A DNA stretch of 64,000 nucleotides from positions 1 to 64,000 of the forward strand of contig JAFANP010000065.1 of assembly GCA_019232625.1 (NCBI GenBank). Reading direction: 5' to 3'. This DNA is from Alphaproteobacteria bacterium (GTDB lineage: Bacteria; Pseudomonadota; Alphaproteobacteria; Sphingomonadales; Sphingomonadaceae). Positions 40,465-48,693 of this stretch are shown in pieces; the stretch's first letter is position 1; each line of letters starts with the position of its first letter. The translations under genes and the position numbers were made by a program. The notes beneath the pieces were generated by a model, which had not been told where the DNA came from, searched no databases, and saw nothing but the letters and a program-made list of their open reading frames with translations.

Positions 40465-41145
40465 CTAGAAGCGGATCACGGCGGTCGGCACCGCCTTGCT
40501 GCTCGGAGTCACCTTCCAGACGATCCTGGTGCCCGGGCCCGGCGCGGCCCCCTCCTCGTCATTCTGCATGACGAGGTTGGCGTCGGTGGTGAGGGTGAAG
40601 GTGCCGTCCCGCCCCTCGGCATTCTCCGACGGCGCCGGGTTGCCCATCGCCTCGCTCGGATCGCCGAACGCCGGCGCCTTGATCCGCACCGTGCCGTCCT
40701 TCCTCACCTCGACCGCGATCCAGGGGATGAAGGCGAGCGCGTCGAGGTTCATCGGGTAGACGAAGCCGCGGTCGAGCCGGCCGCCGATCGCATAGTCCAC
40801 CCGGTATTTGTCGCCGCCCAGATATTCGACCGAGCGATAGCCGATTTCCTTCGACAGCGCCTCGGCGAGGGCGCGGCGGCGCGCGACCGTCTCGGCCGAA
40901 GGGGCGGCGGGCTTGGCGGGCTTCGCCGCGGCGGGCGCCGCCGCTCCGGGCTGCGTCATCTGCGCGCCCTCCGCGGCCGGCTCGGTCACCTTGGGATCGT
41001 TGACGATCACCTCGCCGACATAGGTGAAGGTGAAGCTGCGATCCTTGCGGATGTCGAGCGTGGAGGTGAACTTGCCCGGGCTGAGGATGCACGAGACGAG
41101 CAGCAGCGGCGCGGCAAGAGCCAGCGCGAGACGCATCATCCTCAT
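40465..41145 (-). CDS. lipoprotein of unknown function
   Basis: A 226-residue predicted lipoprotein (MRMMRLALALAAPLLLVSC, cysteine at about 19). The mature part begins SPGKFTSTLDIRKDRSFTFTY, has an Ala/Pro/Lys-rich insertion, and a C-terminal beta-rich region. It resembles conserved sphingomonad lipoproteins but I cannot name a family. The start is the ATG at 41143-41145, five bases after the rlmB stop; the track ORF runs through rlmB in another frame. It is in a run with rlmB and the glycosylase. Confidence 0.75.
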   Translation of the reverse strand: MRMMRLALALAAPLLLVSCILSPGKFTSTLDIRKDRSFTFTYVGEVIVNDPKVTEPAAEGAQMTQPGAAAPAAAKPAKPAAPSAETVARRRALAEALSKEIGYRSVEYLGGDKYRVDYAIGGRLDRGFVYPMNLDALAFIPWIAVEVRKDGTVRIKAPAFGDPSEAMGNPAPSENAEGRDGTFTLTTDANLVMQNDEEGAAPGPGTRIVWKVTPSSKAVPTAVIRF

Positions 41146-41150
41146 CCCCG

Positions 41151-41894
41151 TCACCCCCCGTGTGTCGCCACCGCATATAGCGCGATCGCGGCGGCGTTGG
41201 AAACGTTGAGGCTTTCGATCCGCTCGCTGATCGGAAGCCGCGCCAGCGCGTCGCAATGCTGCGCCGTGTTGGGCCGCATCCCTTCGCCCTCGGCGCCGAG
41301 CACCAGCGCCACCCGCGCCGGCCCCAGGGCGTCCGCCAGGCTCGTCTCGGCCTCGCCGGCGAGGCCGACCCGCCAGAAGCCCGCCTTGGCCATGTCGTCG
41401 AGGGCGCGGGCGAGGTTGACCACCCGCACCCAGGGCACCGTCTCGAGCGCGCCGCTCGCGGCCTTGGCGAGCGCCCCGGATTCGGGCGCGGCGTGCCGGT
41501 CCTGGGTGACGAGGGCGAGCGCGTCGAAGGCCGCGGCCGAGCGCAGGATGGCGCCGACATTGTGCGGATCGGTCACCTGGTCGAGGACCAGGATCGGGCG
41601 CCGCTCCGGCGCCTCGTGCAGGACGTCGTCGAGGAGCAGATCGGGCAGCCGCTCGACCTCGGCGACGATCCCCTGGTGGGGGGCGTCGCGCGGGATCAGC
41701 CGGCCGAGATCGGCGGCGTCGGCGAAGGTCAGTGGCAGCGAGGCCGGGAAGTCGAACTCGCCCGCGGCCTCCCGCGTCGCCCAGACGCGCACGATCTCCC
41801 GCTCCGGATTGGCGAGGGCGGCGGCGACGGCGTGGCGGCCCCAGAAGCGGGGCCGGTTCTCGGGCTTCGATGCCTGGCGGGCTTTGCGGCGCAT
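41151..41894 (-). CDS. rlmB: 23S rRNA (guanosine-2'-O)-methyltransferase RlmB-type
   Basis: A SPOUT-class methyltransferase of the TrmH family, 247 residues, that methylates a guanosine of 23S rRNA. Seen: the N-terminal substrate-binding region FWGRHAVAAALANPER, motif 1 LDQVTDPHNVGAILRSA, motif 2 LGAEGEGMR and motif 3 SLNVSNAAAIALY. Its ATG starts a single base after the CCA end of tRNA-Gly, so once the tRNA is cut out the message would have essentially no leader. Assignment to RlmB rather than another TrmH member is by overall similarity. Confidence 0.9.
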   Translation of the reverse strand: MRRKARQASKPENRPRFWGRHAVAAALANPEREIVRVWATREAAGEFDFPASLPLTFADAADLGRLIPRDAPHQGIVAEVERLPDLLLDDVLHEAPERRPILVLDQVTDPHNVGAILRSAAAFDALALVTQDRHAAPESGALAKAASGALETVPWVRVVNLARALDDMAKAGFWRVGLAGEAETSLADALGPARVALVLGAEGEGMRPNTAQHCDALARLPISERIESLNVSNAAAIALYAVATHGG

Positions 41895-41895
41895 G

Positions 41896-41969
41896 TGGAG
41901 CGGGTAGCGGGAATCGAACCCGCATCACAAGCTTGGAAGGCTAGTGCTCTACCATTGAGCTATACCCGC
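41896..41969 (-). tRNA. tRNA-Gly (anticodon TCC)
   Basis: The minus strand gives a 74-base cloverleaf including encoded CCA: acceptor GCGGGTA/TACCCGC, D-arm AGCTCAATGGTAGAGC, anticodon loop CTTCCAA with TCC, and TpsiC arm GCGGGTTCGATTCCCGC. The CCA ends one base before the rlmB start codon. It is 15 bases downstream of tRNA-Tyr on the same strand. Confidence 0.97.
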
Positions 41970-41984
41970 TCATCCCCTGGCGTG

Positions 41985-42071
41985 TGGTGGACAGGGTTGG
42001 ATTCGAACCAACGTAGGGCCATGCCCGGCAGATTTACAGTCTGCTGCCTTTAACCACTCGGCCACCTGTCC
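41985..42071 (-). tRNA. tRNA-Tyr (anticodon GTA)
   Basis: An 87-base class II tRNA with encoded CCA. Acceptor GGACAGG/CCTGTCC, anticodon arm CAGACTGTAAATCTG with GTA, a long variable arm GGGCATGGCCC region, and TpsiC sequence TTGGTTCGAATCCAA. It precedes tRNA-Gly and rlmB in one transcription unit. Confidence 0.97.
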
Positions 42072-42133
42072 AGCGCCCCGACGGGGAGGGCGACCCCATG
42101 GCGAAAGGGCCGGCGGCTGTCAACGTGGACGGC

Positions 42134-42772
42134 TTACGCCGCCCCGTCCGGCTTCAGCCACTCCATCAGCTCCTGGAACGGGATGAGCTGGTTGAAGGCG
42201 ATCCCGGCGAGGCCCTCGCTGCACCAGCGCACGACTCCGTGGATCGGCCGGAACCGGTCGAGGGTGAGGACGACGGCGGCGCCCATCTCCAGCGACTGGT
42301 CGGTCTCGATCTTGACCCCGCCCTGGCTGATGTCGCGGGTGTTGACGCCGTAGAGGTCCGCGCCGCAGCGCAAGGTCGCCAGCCGGTCGACCTCGATGCG
42401 CGGCAGGCGCGGGCGCCAGCCGTTTTCCAGCATGGACTGGTTGGAGAGCATGCCGGCGACGTCGACCGGCTCGTCGAACTGAATGCCGACATTGGACCCG
42501 CTCACCCAGACGACGAAGCCGGGTATCCGGTGGTTGCTCTTGAGCTCGATCGCCACCCGCTCCCCGGTCGTGCGGCGCGCATAGACATGGGCCATGACCC
42601 CGCCGGCGGAGATGTTGCGGATCAGGCAGAGCTCGCGCCCCCCTTCGGAGATCAGAGCGCCGACGCGCAGGATGGTGAGGTGCCTGGGGTCGCGCCGCCG
42701 GTCCTCGGGCGGCAGCGGCGCCTTGTCCGAGAAGGAGAAGATCGTCTCCTGATGACAATCGCTCGACAGCAT
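42134..42772 (-). CDS. protein with two PilZ domains
   Basis: A 212-residue protein with two tandem PilZ-like domains. The first has the classical motifs (RRRDPRH at about 25-31, then NISAGGVMA); the second begins RIEVDRLATLRCG and has DISQGGVKI but a weaker arginine motif, so only the first may bind c-di-GMP. I use ATG 42770-42772; the track start at 42922 adds a peptide across the promoter region. Its end is about 60 bases from the tRNA-Tyr gene. Confidence 0.85.
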   Translation of the reverse strand: MLSSDCHQETIFSFSDKAPLPPEDRRRDPRHLTILRVGALISEGGRELCLIRNISAGGVMAHVYARRTTGERVAIELKSNHRIPGFVVWVSGSNVGIQFDEPVDVAGMLSNQSMLENGWRPRLPRIEVDRLATLRCGADLYGVNTRDISQGGVKIETDQSLEMGAAVVLTLDRFRPIHGVVRWCSEGLAGIAFNQLIPFQELMEWLKPDGAA

Positions 42773-42976
42773 GGTTCGTTTCCGTCCCTGTTCCACGTCT
42801 CGCGAAGCCCCACTCCGCCGCGCCAAAAAAAGCTTCTGCGCCGAGACGTTTAAGAACTTGTTACGCGCGGGAACGGGAGGGTTGCGGCAGGAGCGGCGAG
42901 TTGCCGCCGAAACGGACTCCACCGGGCCGCGGCATCGTTCACGCCTTGCTTACCATTCCCGCCTATCACCGGCGCC

Positions 42977-44299
42977 ATGAACGCAGAGGTGAAGATCGCG
43001 TCCGAGCTCAGGCGGGACGAGCGGCCGCGGTCCGCGGTGAGCGCCATGGTGGGGGCGGTGGGCTTCGCCGGCCTCATCGCCTGGCTCGCCGTCGCCCGCG
43101 CCTTCGAATATTCCGGGCCCCGCGCCTCCCTGTGCGCGGTCCTCGCCTGCGGCGTGCCGATGATCCTGTGGTCGATCCTGGTCGACAAGGTGCATCGCAA
43201 CCCGGGCAACGGGATCGACTGGCAAGCGCCGCCGCGCCCGCTGTCCGCCTCGCTCGACTACAGCCTCGTCAAGATCGCGGGGCTGTGGACCACCTGGGCC
43301 GCCATCGCCTTCCTCTACGGCATGGCGCGCTGGTATTGGAGCGACCCCTATCTCTTCACCATGACGGTGTTCGGCTGGGCGGCGGTTCCGCTGCTCGCCG
43401 TGTCGGTCCCCTACGTCATCTGGATCGACCGGCGCCTGGTCGATCCCCGCGACGGCGCCTGGCATTTCGGCCAGCTCGTGATCGGCCGCTCCGCCCTCGC
43501 CGACCGCGAGGCGGTGTTCGAGCATCTGCGCTGCTGGGCGATCAAGGCCTTCTTCCTCGCCTTCATGGTCGCCATCGTGCCGGGCAACTGGTTCGAGGCG
43601 GTGGCGCCGCGAAGCGACCAGATCGCCGGCAATCTCGGCGAGCTGACGCGCTGGCTGATCGCCATGATGTTCATGCTCGACGTCACCTTCGCCACCGTCG
43701 GCTACGTCCTCACCCTGAAGCCGCTCGACGCGCATATCCGTTCGGCGAACCCCTATGCGGCGGGCTGGATGGCGGCGCTGATCTGCTATCCGCCCTTCAT
43801 CCTCATGCGCGACGGCGGCCCGATCAACTATCATCCCGCCACGCTCGGCGAGAATGGCTGGGCCTATTGGCTGGACGGCTATCCGCTGCTGATGACGCTC
43901 GTCGCCTTCCTGCTCGTCGCGCTCACCGCCATCTACGCCTGGGCGACCATCGCCTTCGGCATCCGCTTCTCCAACCTCACCCACCGCGGCATCCTCACCC
44001 ACGGCCCCTATGCCTGGACGAAGCATCCCGCCTACGTCTCGAAGAACCTCTATTGGTGGCTGGCCACCCTTCCCTTCTTCGCGACCAGCGGCGACATGAC
44101 CGACATGGTCCGCAACACGTTCATGCTGGGCGTGGTCAGCGGCGTCTATTATTGGCGCGCGAAGACGGAGGAGCGGCACCTCGGCGCCGATCCCGCCTAT
44201 CGCGACTATGCGGACTGGATGGCGCGGCACGGGCCGGTGACCCGGCTGCTGGGCCTCTTCTCGCGGCGCCGCGCGCCGGCGCCGCTGCCGGCCGAATGA
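42977..44299 (+). CDS. multispanning membrane protein with ICMT-like methyltransferase domain
   Basis: A 440-residue membrane protein with about nine hydrophobic segments. The C-terminal third has GPYAWTKHPAYVSKNL and the closing RAKTEERHLGADPAYRDY, the signature of isoprenylcysteine carboxyl methyltransferase-like (PEMT/ICMT) proteins, which methylate lipids or lipidated substrates in bacteria. The N-terminal part is lineage-specific. It ends in an ATGA overlap with the polysaccharide deacetylase gene, so both are expressed together, possibly for envelope modification. Confidence 0.82.
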   Translation: MNAEVKIASELRRDERPRSAVSAMVGAVGFAGLIAWLAVARAFEYSGPRASLCAVLACGVPMILWSILVDKVHRNPGNGIDWQAPPRPLSASLDYSLVKIAGLWTTWAAIAFLYGMARWYWSDPYLFTMTVFGWAAVPLLAVSVPYVIWIDRRLVDPRDGAWHFGQLVIGRSALADREAVFEHLRCWAIKAFFLAFMVAIVPGNWFEAVAPRSDQIAGNLGELTRWLIAMMFMLDVTFATVGYVLTLKPLDAHIRSANPYAAGWMAALICYPPFILMRDGGPINYHPATLGENGWAYWLDGYPLLMTLVAFLLVALTAIYAWATIAFGIRFSNLTHRGILTHGPYAWTKHPAYVSKNLYWWLATLPFFATSGDMTDMVRNTFMLGVVSGVYYWRAKTEERHLGADPAYRDYADWMARHGPVTRLLGLFSRRRAPAPLPAE

Positions 44300-45234
44300 C
44301 GGGCCGCGTCCTTCTCACCGTCGACACCGAGCTCGCCTGGCGCCACTATCAAGCGGGTCTCGGCTGGGAAGAGAATTACGCGCGCTCGGTGGAGCCCGCC
44401 GGCGTCGGCCTCGCCTATCAGCTCGACCGGCTCGCCCGCCACGGCCTCAAGGCCTGCTTTTTCGTCGATCCGATGCCCGCCTGCCGCTACGGCCTCGAGC
44501 CGGTGCGCCGGATGGTGGGCGCCATCCTCGAGGCCGGGCAGGAGGTCCAGCTCCACCTCCACCCCTCCTGGCTGGTCCGCGGGGGCGAGCCGACCTTCGA
44601 GCTGACCGGGCTCGACGAGGACGAGCAGCGCGCCCTCATCGCCACCGCCCGCCGCCTCCTCATCGAAGCCGGAGCGCCGCCGCCCATCGCCTTTCGCGCC
44701 GGCAGCTTCGGCGCCGACGACGCGACGCTGCGCGCCCTCGCCGGCCTCGGCTTCCGATTCGACAGCAGCTTCAACGCGGGCCACAGCCCCTGGCCCTCGG
44801 CCATCTCCCTGCCGCCGTGGCAGGTCGACCCGATCCTCTACCAGGGGATCGTCGAATGCCCGGTGAGCCAGCTCGACGAGCGGGACGGCTGGATGCGGCA
44901 CCTGCAGCTGTGCGCCGTCTCCTTCGCGGAGCTTCGCGCCTCGCTCGCCGCCGCCTCGGCCGCCGGCCAGCCGCTGGTGACGATCGTCAGCCACAGCTTC
45001 GAGCTCGCCAGCCGCGACGGCCTCAAGGCCAACCGCATCGTCGGCCGGCGATTCGAGCGGCTCTGCGCCTGGCTGGGCGGCAATCGCGACAGGCTGGAGA
45101 CGGCGCATTTCGCCGATCTCGCCGGCATCCGCACCGACCGCCGCTCGCCCTTGCCACGCCCGGGCAACTGGCGCCGGTTCGAGCGCCTCGCCGAGCAGGC
45201 GCTCGGCAACCTCCTCTACGAAGGACGCCTGTAG
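44296..45234 (+). CDS. polysaccharide deacetylase-like protein
   Basis: A 312-residue NodB-fold carbohydrate-esterase-like protein. Visible elements are the catalytic/metal aspartate region LTVDTELAWRH, the metal motif QLHLHPSW (two histidines) and FRAGSFGADDATLRAL. It would remove N-acetyl groups from an envelope polysaccharide. It begins at ATG 44296, overlapping the preceding gene by four bases; the track ORF from 42901 is a shadow of the methyltransferase gene. A REP-like element starts three bases after the stop. Confidence 0.85.
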   Translation: MTGRVLLTVDTELAWRHYQAGLGWEENYARSVEPAGVGLAYQLDRLARHGLKACFFVDPMPACRYGLEPVRRMVGAILEAGQEVQLHLHPSWLVRGGEPTFELTGLDEDEQRALIATARRLLIEAGAPPPIAFRAGSFGADDATLRALAGLGFRFDSSFNAGHSPWPSAISLPPWQVDPILYQGIVECPVSQLDERDGWMRHLQLCAVSFAELRASLAAASAAGQPLVTIVSHSFELASRDGLKANRIVGRRFERLCAWLGGNRDRLETAHFADLAGIRTDRRSPLPRPGNWRRFERLAEQALGNLLYEGRL

Positions 45235-45236
45235 GA

Positions 45237-45293
45237 GGGGACAGTCTGGTGACAGTCTGGTGACAGTCACCGGACTGTCACCGGACTGTCCCC
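45237..45293. repeat. REP-like long hairpin containing the trpG stop codon
   Basis: GGGGACAGTCTGGTGACAGT, extended by a further GGTGAC repeat, pairs with a mirror arm ending GACTGTCCCC. The only mismatches are two T/C differences that form U-G pairs in RNA. The trpG stop (TGA, 45278-45280 on the minus strand) and its last residues GTVR are encoded inside it. Confidence 0.92.
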
Positions 45294-45859
45294 AGCCGCA
45301 CGAGGTTGGCGAGGATGCGCTGGCCGGCGGGAGTCAGGATCGATTCGGGATGGAATTGCAGGCCGACCTGCAGAGCGTCCGGATCGCTGATCGCCATCGC
45401 CATCCCGTCTATCTCGGCATGGACCCGGAACCGCGACGGCAGGTTGCGGGTGCACAGCGAATGATAGCGCCCGACATGGACCGGCCCTCTTATCCCGGCG
45501 AACGGGCCCTCGCCGTCATGGTCGAGCAGCGACGCCTTGCCGTGGACCGGCTCCGGCGCCCGCGCCACTTCGCCGCCCGCCTCCAGGACGATCGCCTGCT
45601 GCCCGAGGCAGATTCCGGCGACAGGGACCTGCCCCTTGGCCAAGGCGATCAGCTCGAGGCAGCAGCCGGCCTGCACCGGCGCCCCCGGCCCGGGCGAGAT
45701 GAGGATCGAGGCGCCGGCCTCCCGGGCGGCGGCGAGCGCGGCGCGCGCCGGCATGGTGTTGCGGACGACGCGCACCTGGCTGCCGAGGCGCTGCACCGCC
45801 TCCACCAGGTTGAAGGTGAAGGAATCGAGATTGTCGATGAGGAGGATTCGCCCGCTCAT
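45278..45859 (-). CDS. trpG: anthranilate synthase component II (glutamine amidotransferase)
   Basis: This type I glutamine amidotransferase supplies ammonia to TrpE for anthranilate synthesis. Seen: IDNLDSFTFNLVE at the N-terminus, the oxyanion region SPGPGAPVQAG, nucleophile C84 in GICLGQQAI, and the histidine/glutamate pair FHPES. 193 residues is normal. It overlaps trpE by four bases (ATGA). The C-terminal GTVR and the stop come from a REP-like repeat. In some bacteria the same protein also serves 4-amino-4-deoxychorismate synthase (PabA). Confidence 0.94.
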   Translation of the reverse strand: MSGRILLIDNLDSFTFNLVEAVQRLGSQVRVVRNTMPARAALAAAREAGASILISPGPGAPVQAGCCLELIALAKGQVPVAGICLGQQAIVLEAGGEVARAPEPVHGKASLLDHDGEGPFAGIRGPVHVGRYHSLCTRNLPSRFRVHAEIDGMAMAISDPDALQVGLQFHPESILTPAGQRILANLVRLGTVR

Positions 45860-47409
45860 GCCGCCGCTCCCGCCGCGGCGATGGCCGAGAGGACCGCCGA
45901 GGCCTTGCGGCGGGTCTCGTCCGCCTCGCTCTGCGGGTCGGAATCGTGGACCACGCCGGCGCCGGCGCGGACATAGGCGGTCTCACCCTTCACCACCGCC
46001 GACCGGATGATCACGCCGGTGTCGAGATGGCCCTGCCCGTTGATCCAGCCGACCGCCCCGCCATAGGGGCCGCGGCGGGTCCGCTCGTAGCGGCGGAGCA
46101 GCTCGGTCGCGCGGAGCTTGGGCGCGCCCGAAAGCGTGCCGACGTTGAGGCAGGCCTGGAGGGCGTGGAGGGCGTCGAAGCCGATCGCCAGCGCCCCCTT
46201 CACGCTCGAGACGAGGTGCATGACCCGGGCGTAGCGCTCCACCGTCATCAGCCCGGCCACGCGGCGGGTGCCGGGCAGGCTCACCCGGGCGACGTCGTTG
46301 CGGGCGAGGTCGACGAGCATCATGTGCTCCGCCACCTCCTTGCGGTCGAGGCGGAGGTCCGCCTCCATCCGGTCGTCCTCGTCGACGTCCGCGCCACGCG
46401 GCCGGGTGCCGGCGATCGGCTTGACCTCGACCGTCGGCCAGTCCGCCTCCCGCCCGACCCGCACCGAGGTCTCCGGCGAGGCGCCGAACAGGACATGCTC
46501 GGGCGCCGCGACGAAGAAGAGATAGGGGCTCGGGTCGAGCCGCCGAAGCGCCGCGAACGCGGCGAGCGGGTCGGCGCAGGGGGCGCGAAACGTCCGCGAC
46601 GGCACCACCTGGTAGACGTCGCCGGCGAGGATATGCTCCTTCATCCGGCGGACCACCGCGCCATAGGCCTCGTCGTCGAGATCGGTCTCGGCGCCGCCCG
46701 CCGCCGTACCCGCCTGCGCCGCCTCGACCGCAGGCGGCCGCGCCTCGCACCGCGCGGCGAGCCGGGCGAGGCGCTCCGCCGCGCCGAAATGGCCGCGCCG
46801 GGCGGGGTCCTCGCCGTCGGAGAAGCCGCAGCAGACGATCCGCGCGGTCCGCTCGGGCTCGATGACGACCAGGCTCTCGGCGAGCCAGAAGACATAGTCG
46901 GGAAAGCCGATAGGGTCCTCGGCCGGGGCCGGCAGGGTCTCGAGGAAGTCGACATGGTCGAAGGCGACGACGCCGAGGCAGGCGAGCGTGAACGGCTCCT
47001 GCGGGGTCTCGCTCCTGAGCCCGGCGACGAGGGTCCGGATCGCGTCGAAGGGGGTCGCCGCGAGCAGCCGCACCTCCGCATCGTCGCCTTCGGGCGCCGG
47101 GAAGGCGAGCGCGAGCCGATCGCCCTCGTCGGTCTCGACCCGGTGCGAGAGGGTGCGCGCCACGCCCTTCAGCACCGTTCGGCCGCCTTCGGACAGCGCC
47201 GTCAGCGCCACGCGCAGGCCCCGGCATTCGAGGCGGACGGCGGCGCGGTCGAGGATCAGGGTCGCGCCCGCCGCGGTCTCGAAGAGCGCCGTGTCGCGCC
47301 GCCGGCCGCGGTCGCTGAGCGCAGCATACAGGGCAAGCGGGTCCTGGCGGACGGCAAGGCGCCGGGTCAGGGCCGAAGCCGCGACCCCGGCCGGAGACGG
47401 CGCGTTCAC
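45856..47409 (-). CDS. trpE: anthranilate synthase component I
   Basis: The chorismate-converting subunit, 517 residues. Seen: VVPSRTFRAP, ASPETSVRV, IAGTRPRG, HMMLVDLARNDV and the C-terminal RAGAGVVHDSDP, the chorismate-binding blocks of TrpE. The start is GTG 47407-47409, overlapping the aroF stop (GTGA); the track ORF starting at 47826 is a shadow of aroF. The gene is second in an aroF-trpE-trpG operon controlled by the trpL attenuator; feedback inhibition by tryptophan is expected. Confidence 0.94.
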   Translation of the reverse strand: MNAPSPAGVAASALTRRLAVRQDPLALYAALSDRGRRRDTALFETAAGATLILDRAAVRLECRGLRVALTALSEGGRTVLKGVARTLSHRVETDEGDRLALAFPAPEGDDAEVRLLAATPFDAIRTLVAGLRSETPQEPFTLACLGVVAFDHVDFLETLPAPAEDPIGFPDYVFWLAESLVVIEPERTARIVCCGFSDGEDPARRGHFGAAERLARLAARCEARPPAVEAAQAGTAAGGAETDLDDEAYGAVVRRMKEHILAGDVYQVVPSRTFRAPCADPLAAFAALRRLDPSPYLFFVAAPEHVLFGASPETSVRVGREADWPTVEVKPIAGTRPRGADVDEDDRMEADLRLDRKEVAEHMMLVDLARNDVARVSLPGTRRVAGLMTVERYARVMHLVSSVKGALAIGFDALHALQACLNVGTLSGAPKLRATELLRRYERTRRGPYGGAVGWINGQGHLDTGVIIRSAVVKGETAYVRAGAGVVHDSDPQSEADETRRKASAVLSAIAAAGAAA

Positions 47410-48422
47410 GCCAGCTGCCGCCCGACCGCGGCGGCGACCGGCGCCAGCGCCGCCATCAGCGCCTCGAACCCTTCGGGATAGAGCGACTGGGCGCCGTCCG
47501 ACCAGGCGACGGCGGGATCCTCGTGCATCTCGACGAGCAGGCCGTCCGCCCCGCAGGCCGCCGCGGCCAGCGCCATGGGGATGACGAGGTCGCGCACGCC
47601 GGTGCCGTGCGAGGGGTCGACGAGCACCGGCAGGTGCGTCTTCTGCTTGATGTACGGGATGGCGTTCAGGTCCAGCGTGTTGCGCATCGCCGTCTCGAAG
47701 GTGCGGATGCCGCGCTCGCACAGGATCACCTGCTCGTTGCCCTCGGCAAGCAGATATTCGGCGGCAAGGAGCAATTCCTCCACCTTGGCCGACATGCCGC
47801 GCTTCAGAAGCACCGGCTTTCCGCACCGGCCGGCGGCGCGAAGCAGCGAGAAGTTCTGCATGTTGCGCGCGCCGATCTGCAGCGCGTCGGCATATTGCGC
47901 GACGATCTCGACGTCGCCCGTCTCCATCACCTCGGTCACCACCGGCAGGTCGAACTCGTCGCCCGTCGCGCGCAGCAGCTTCAGCCCCTCCACGCCGTGG
48001 CCCTGGAAAGCATAGGGGCTGGTGCGCGGCTTGAACGCGCCGGCGCGCAGCCCGTGCGCGCCCGCGGCCTTTGCGGCGGCGGCCGTGGCGCGCATCTGGC
48101 TCTCCGTCTCGACCGCGCAGGGCCCGGCGATGACGCAGAAGCCGCGCCCGCCGATCGCCACCCGCCCGAACGGCACCACCGTGTCGTGCGGGTGAAGCTC
48201 GCGGCTGACCAGCTTGTAGGGCGCGAGGATCGGCTTGATCGACTCCACCATCGGATGTCCGTCGAGGGCGAGCTCGGCAAGGATGCGTTCGTCGCCGAGC
48301 GCGCCGAGGACGACTCGCTCGGCGCCGGGCATGTGGAGAGGCTTCAGCCCCTTCGCCGAGATACGCTCGAGTATTTCCTGGGCGGTTTCCGCCGGAGCTT
48401 CGGGTCTTAGCACGATGATCAT
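47406..48422 (-). CDS. aroF: 3-deoxy-7-phosphoheptulonate (DAHP) synthase, AroF/AroA-beta type
   Basis: The first enzyme of the shikimate pathway, condensing phosphoenolpyruvate and erythrose 4-phosphate. The 338-residue protein has an N-terminal regulatory ferredoxin-like domain (MIIVLRPEAP to about 70) and a KDO8P/DAHP synthase barrel with IAGPCAVE, GARNMQNF, LLKRGM and VDPSHGTG. This is the type often called AroF in alphaproteobacteria and Thermotoga. It is first in the operon and starts about 25 bases after the T-run of the attenuator, so its expression, not only that of trpE, should respond to tryptophan. Confidence 0.94.
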   Translation of the reverse strand: MIIVLRPEAPAETAQEILERISAKGLKPLHMPGAERVVLGALGDERILAELALDGHPMVESIKPILAPYKLVSRELHPHDTVVPFGRVAIGGRGFCVIAGPCAVETESQMRATAAAAKAAGAHGLRAGAFKPRTSPYAFQGHGVEGLKLLRATGDEFDLPVVTEVMETGDVEIVAQYADALQIGARNMQNFSLLRAAGRCGKPVLLKRGMSAKVEELLLAAEYLLAEGNEQVILCERGIRTFETAMRNTLDLNAIPYIKQKTHLPVLVDPSHGTGVRDLVIPMALAAAACGADGLLVEMHEDPAVAWSDGAQSLYPEGFEALMAALAPVAAAVGRQLA

Positions 48423-48446
48423 GGTCGTTGTCCCGCAGTGTGGAGT

Positions 48447-48476
48447 AAAAAAAAGGCCCGCCGGAAGGGCGGGCCT
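48447..48476 (-). terminator. intrinsic terminator/attenuator before aroF-trpE-trpG
   Basis: On the minus strand, GGCCCGCC-CTTCC-GGCGGGCC is followed by eight T residues, a textbook Rho-independent terminator, placed between the trpL leader peptide stop and the aroF start. Together with trpL it forms a transcription-attenuation device. Confidence 0.93.
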
Positions 48477-48489
48477 GTTTTCGCGAAGT

Positions 48490-48503
48490 GAAGACTTGTC
48501 TTC
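48490..48503. repeat. palindrome in the trp leader (GAAGAC-TT-GTCTTC)
   Basis: Perfect 6-base arms around a 2-base spacer, between the leader-peptide stop and the terminator hairpin. In the leader RNA it could pair locally or compete with the terminator strand as part of the antiterminator; which pairing wins was not computed. Confidence 0.55.
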
Positions 48504-48591
48504 AGGTCATGCGATGTGGGCGCGCCGCGGCGACGTCGGTCGGCCAGCGCCACCAGCGCGCGTTGGAAGACAGGAGGATTGCCGTCGCCAT
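48502..48591 (-). CDS. trpL: trp operon leader peptide
   Basis: A 29-codon ORF, hidden in the track as the tail of a long shadow. It encodes MATAILLSSNARWWRWPTDV followed by nine more residues. Three tryptophan codons at positions 13, 14 and 16 are the signature of trp attenuation leaders. The ORF ends 26 bases before the terminator hairpin. When tryptophan is scarce the ribosome stalls at WWRW and the antiterminator forms. The ATG has no strong Shine-Dalgarno sequence. Possible promoter boxes are TTGCGC/TTAGCT with a 16-base gap just upstream (48601-48628), low confidence. Confidence 0.9.
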   Translation of the reverse strand: MATAILLSSNARWWRWPTDVAAARPHRMT

Positions 48592-48693
48592 AATGGGCCA
48601 AGCTAACCAAGCCCGGCGGAACGCGCAAGCGAAGTTGCGTCCACCTCCAGCGATATGTGACAGACGGCGCCTACCGTCACGGAGCCTTTGCCG

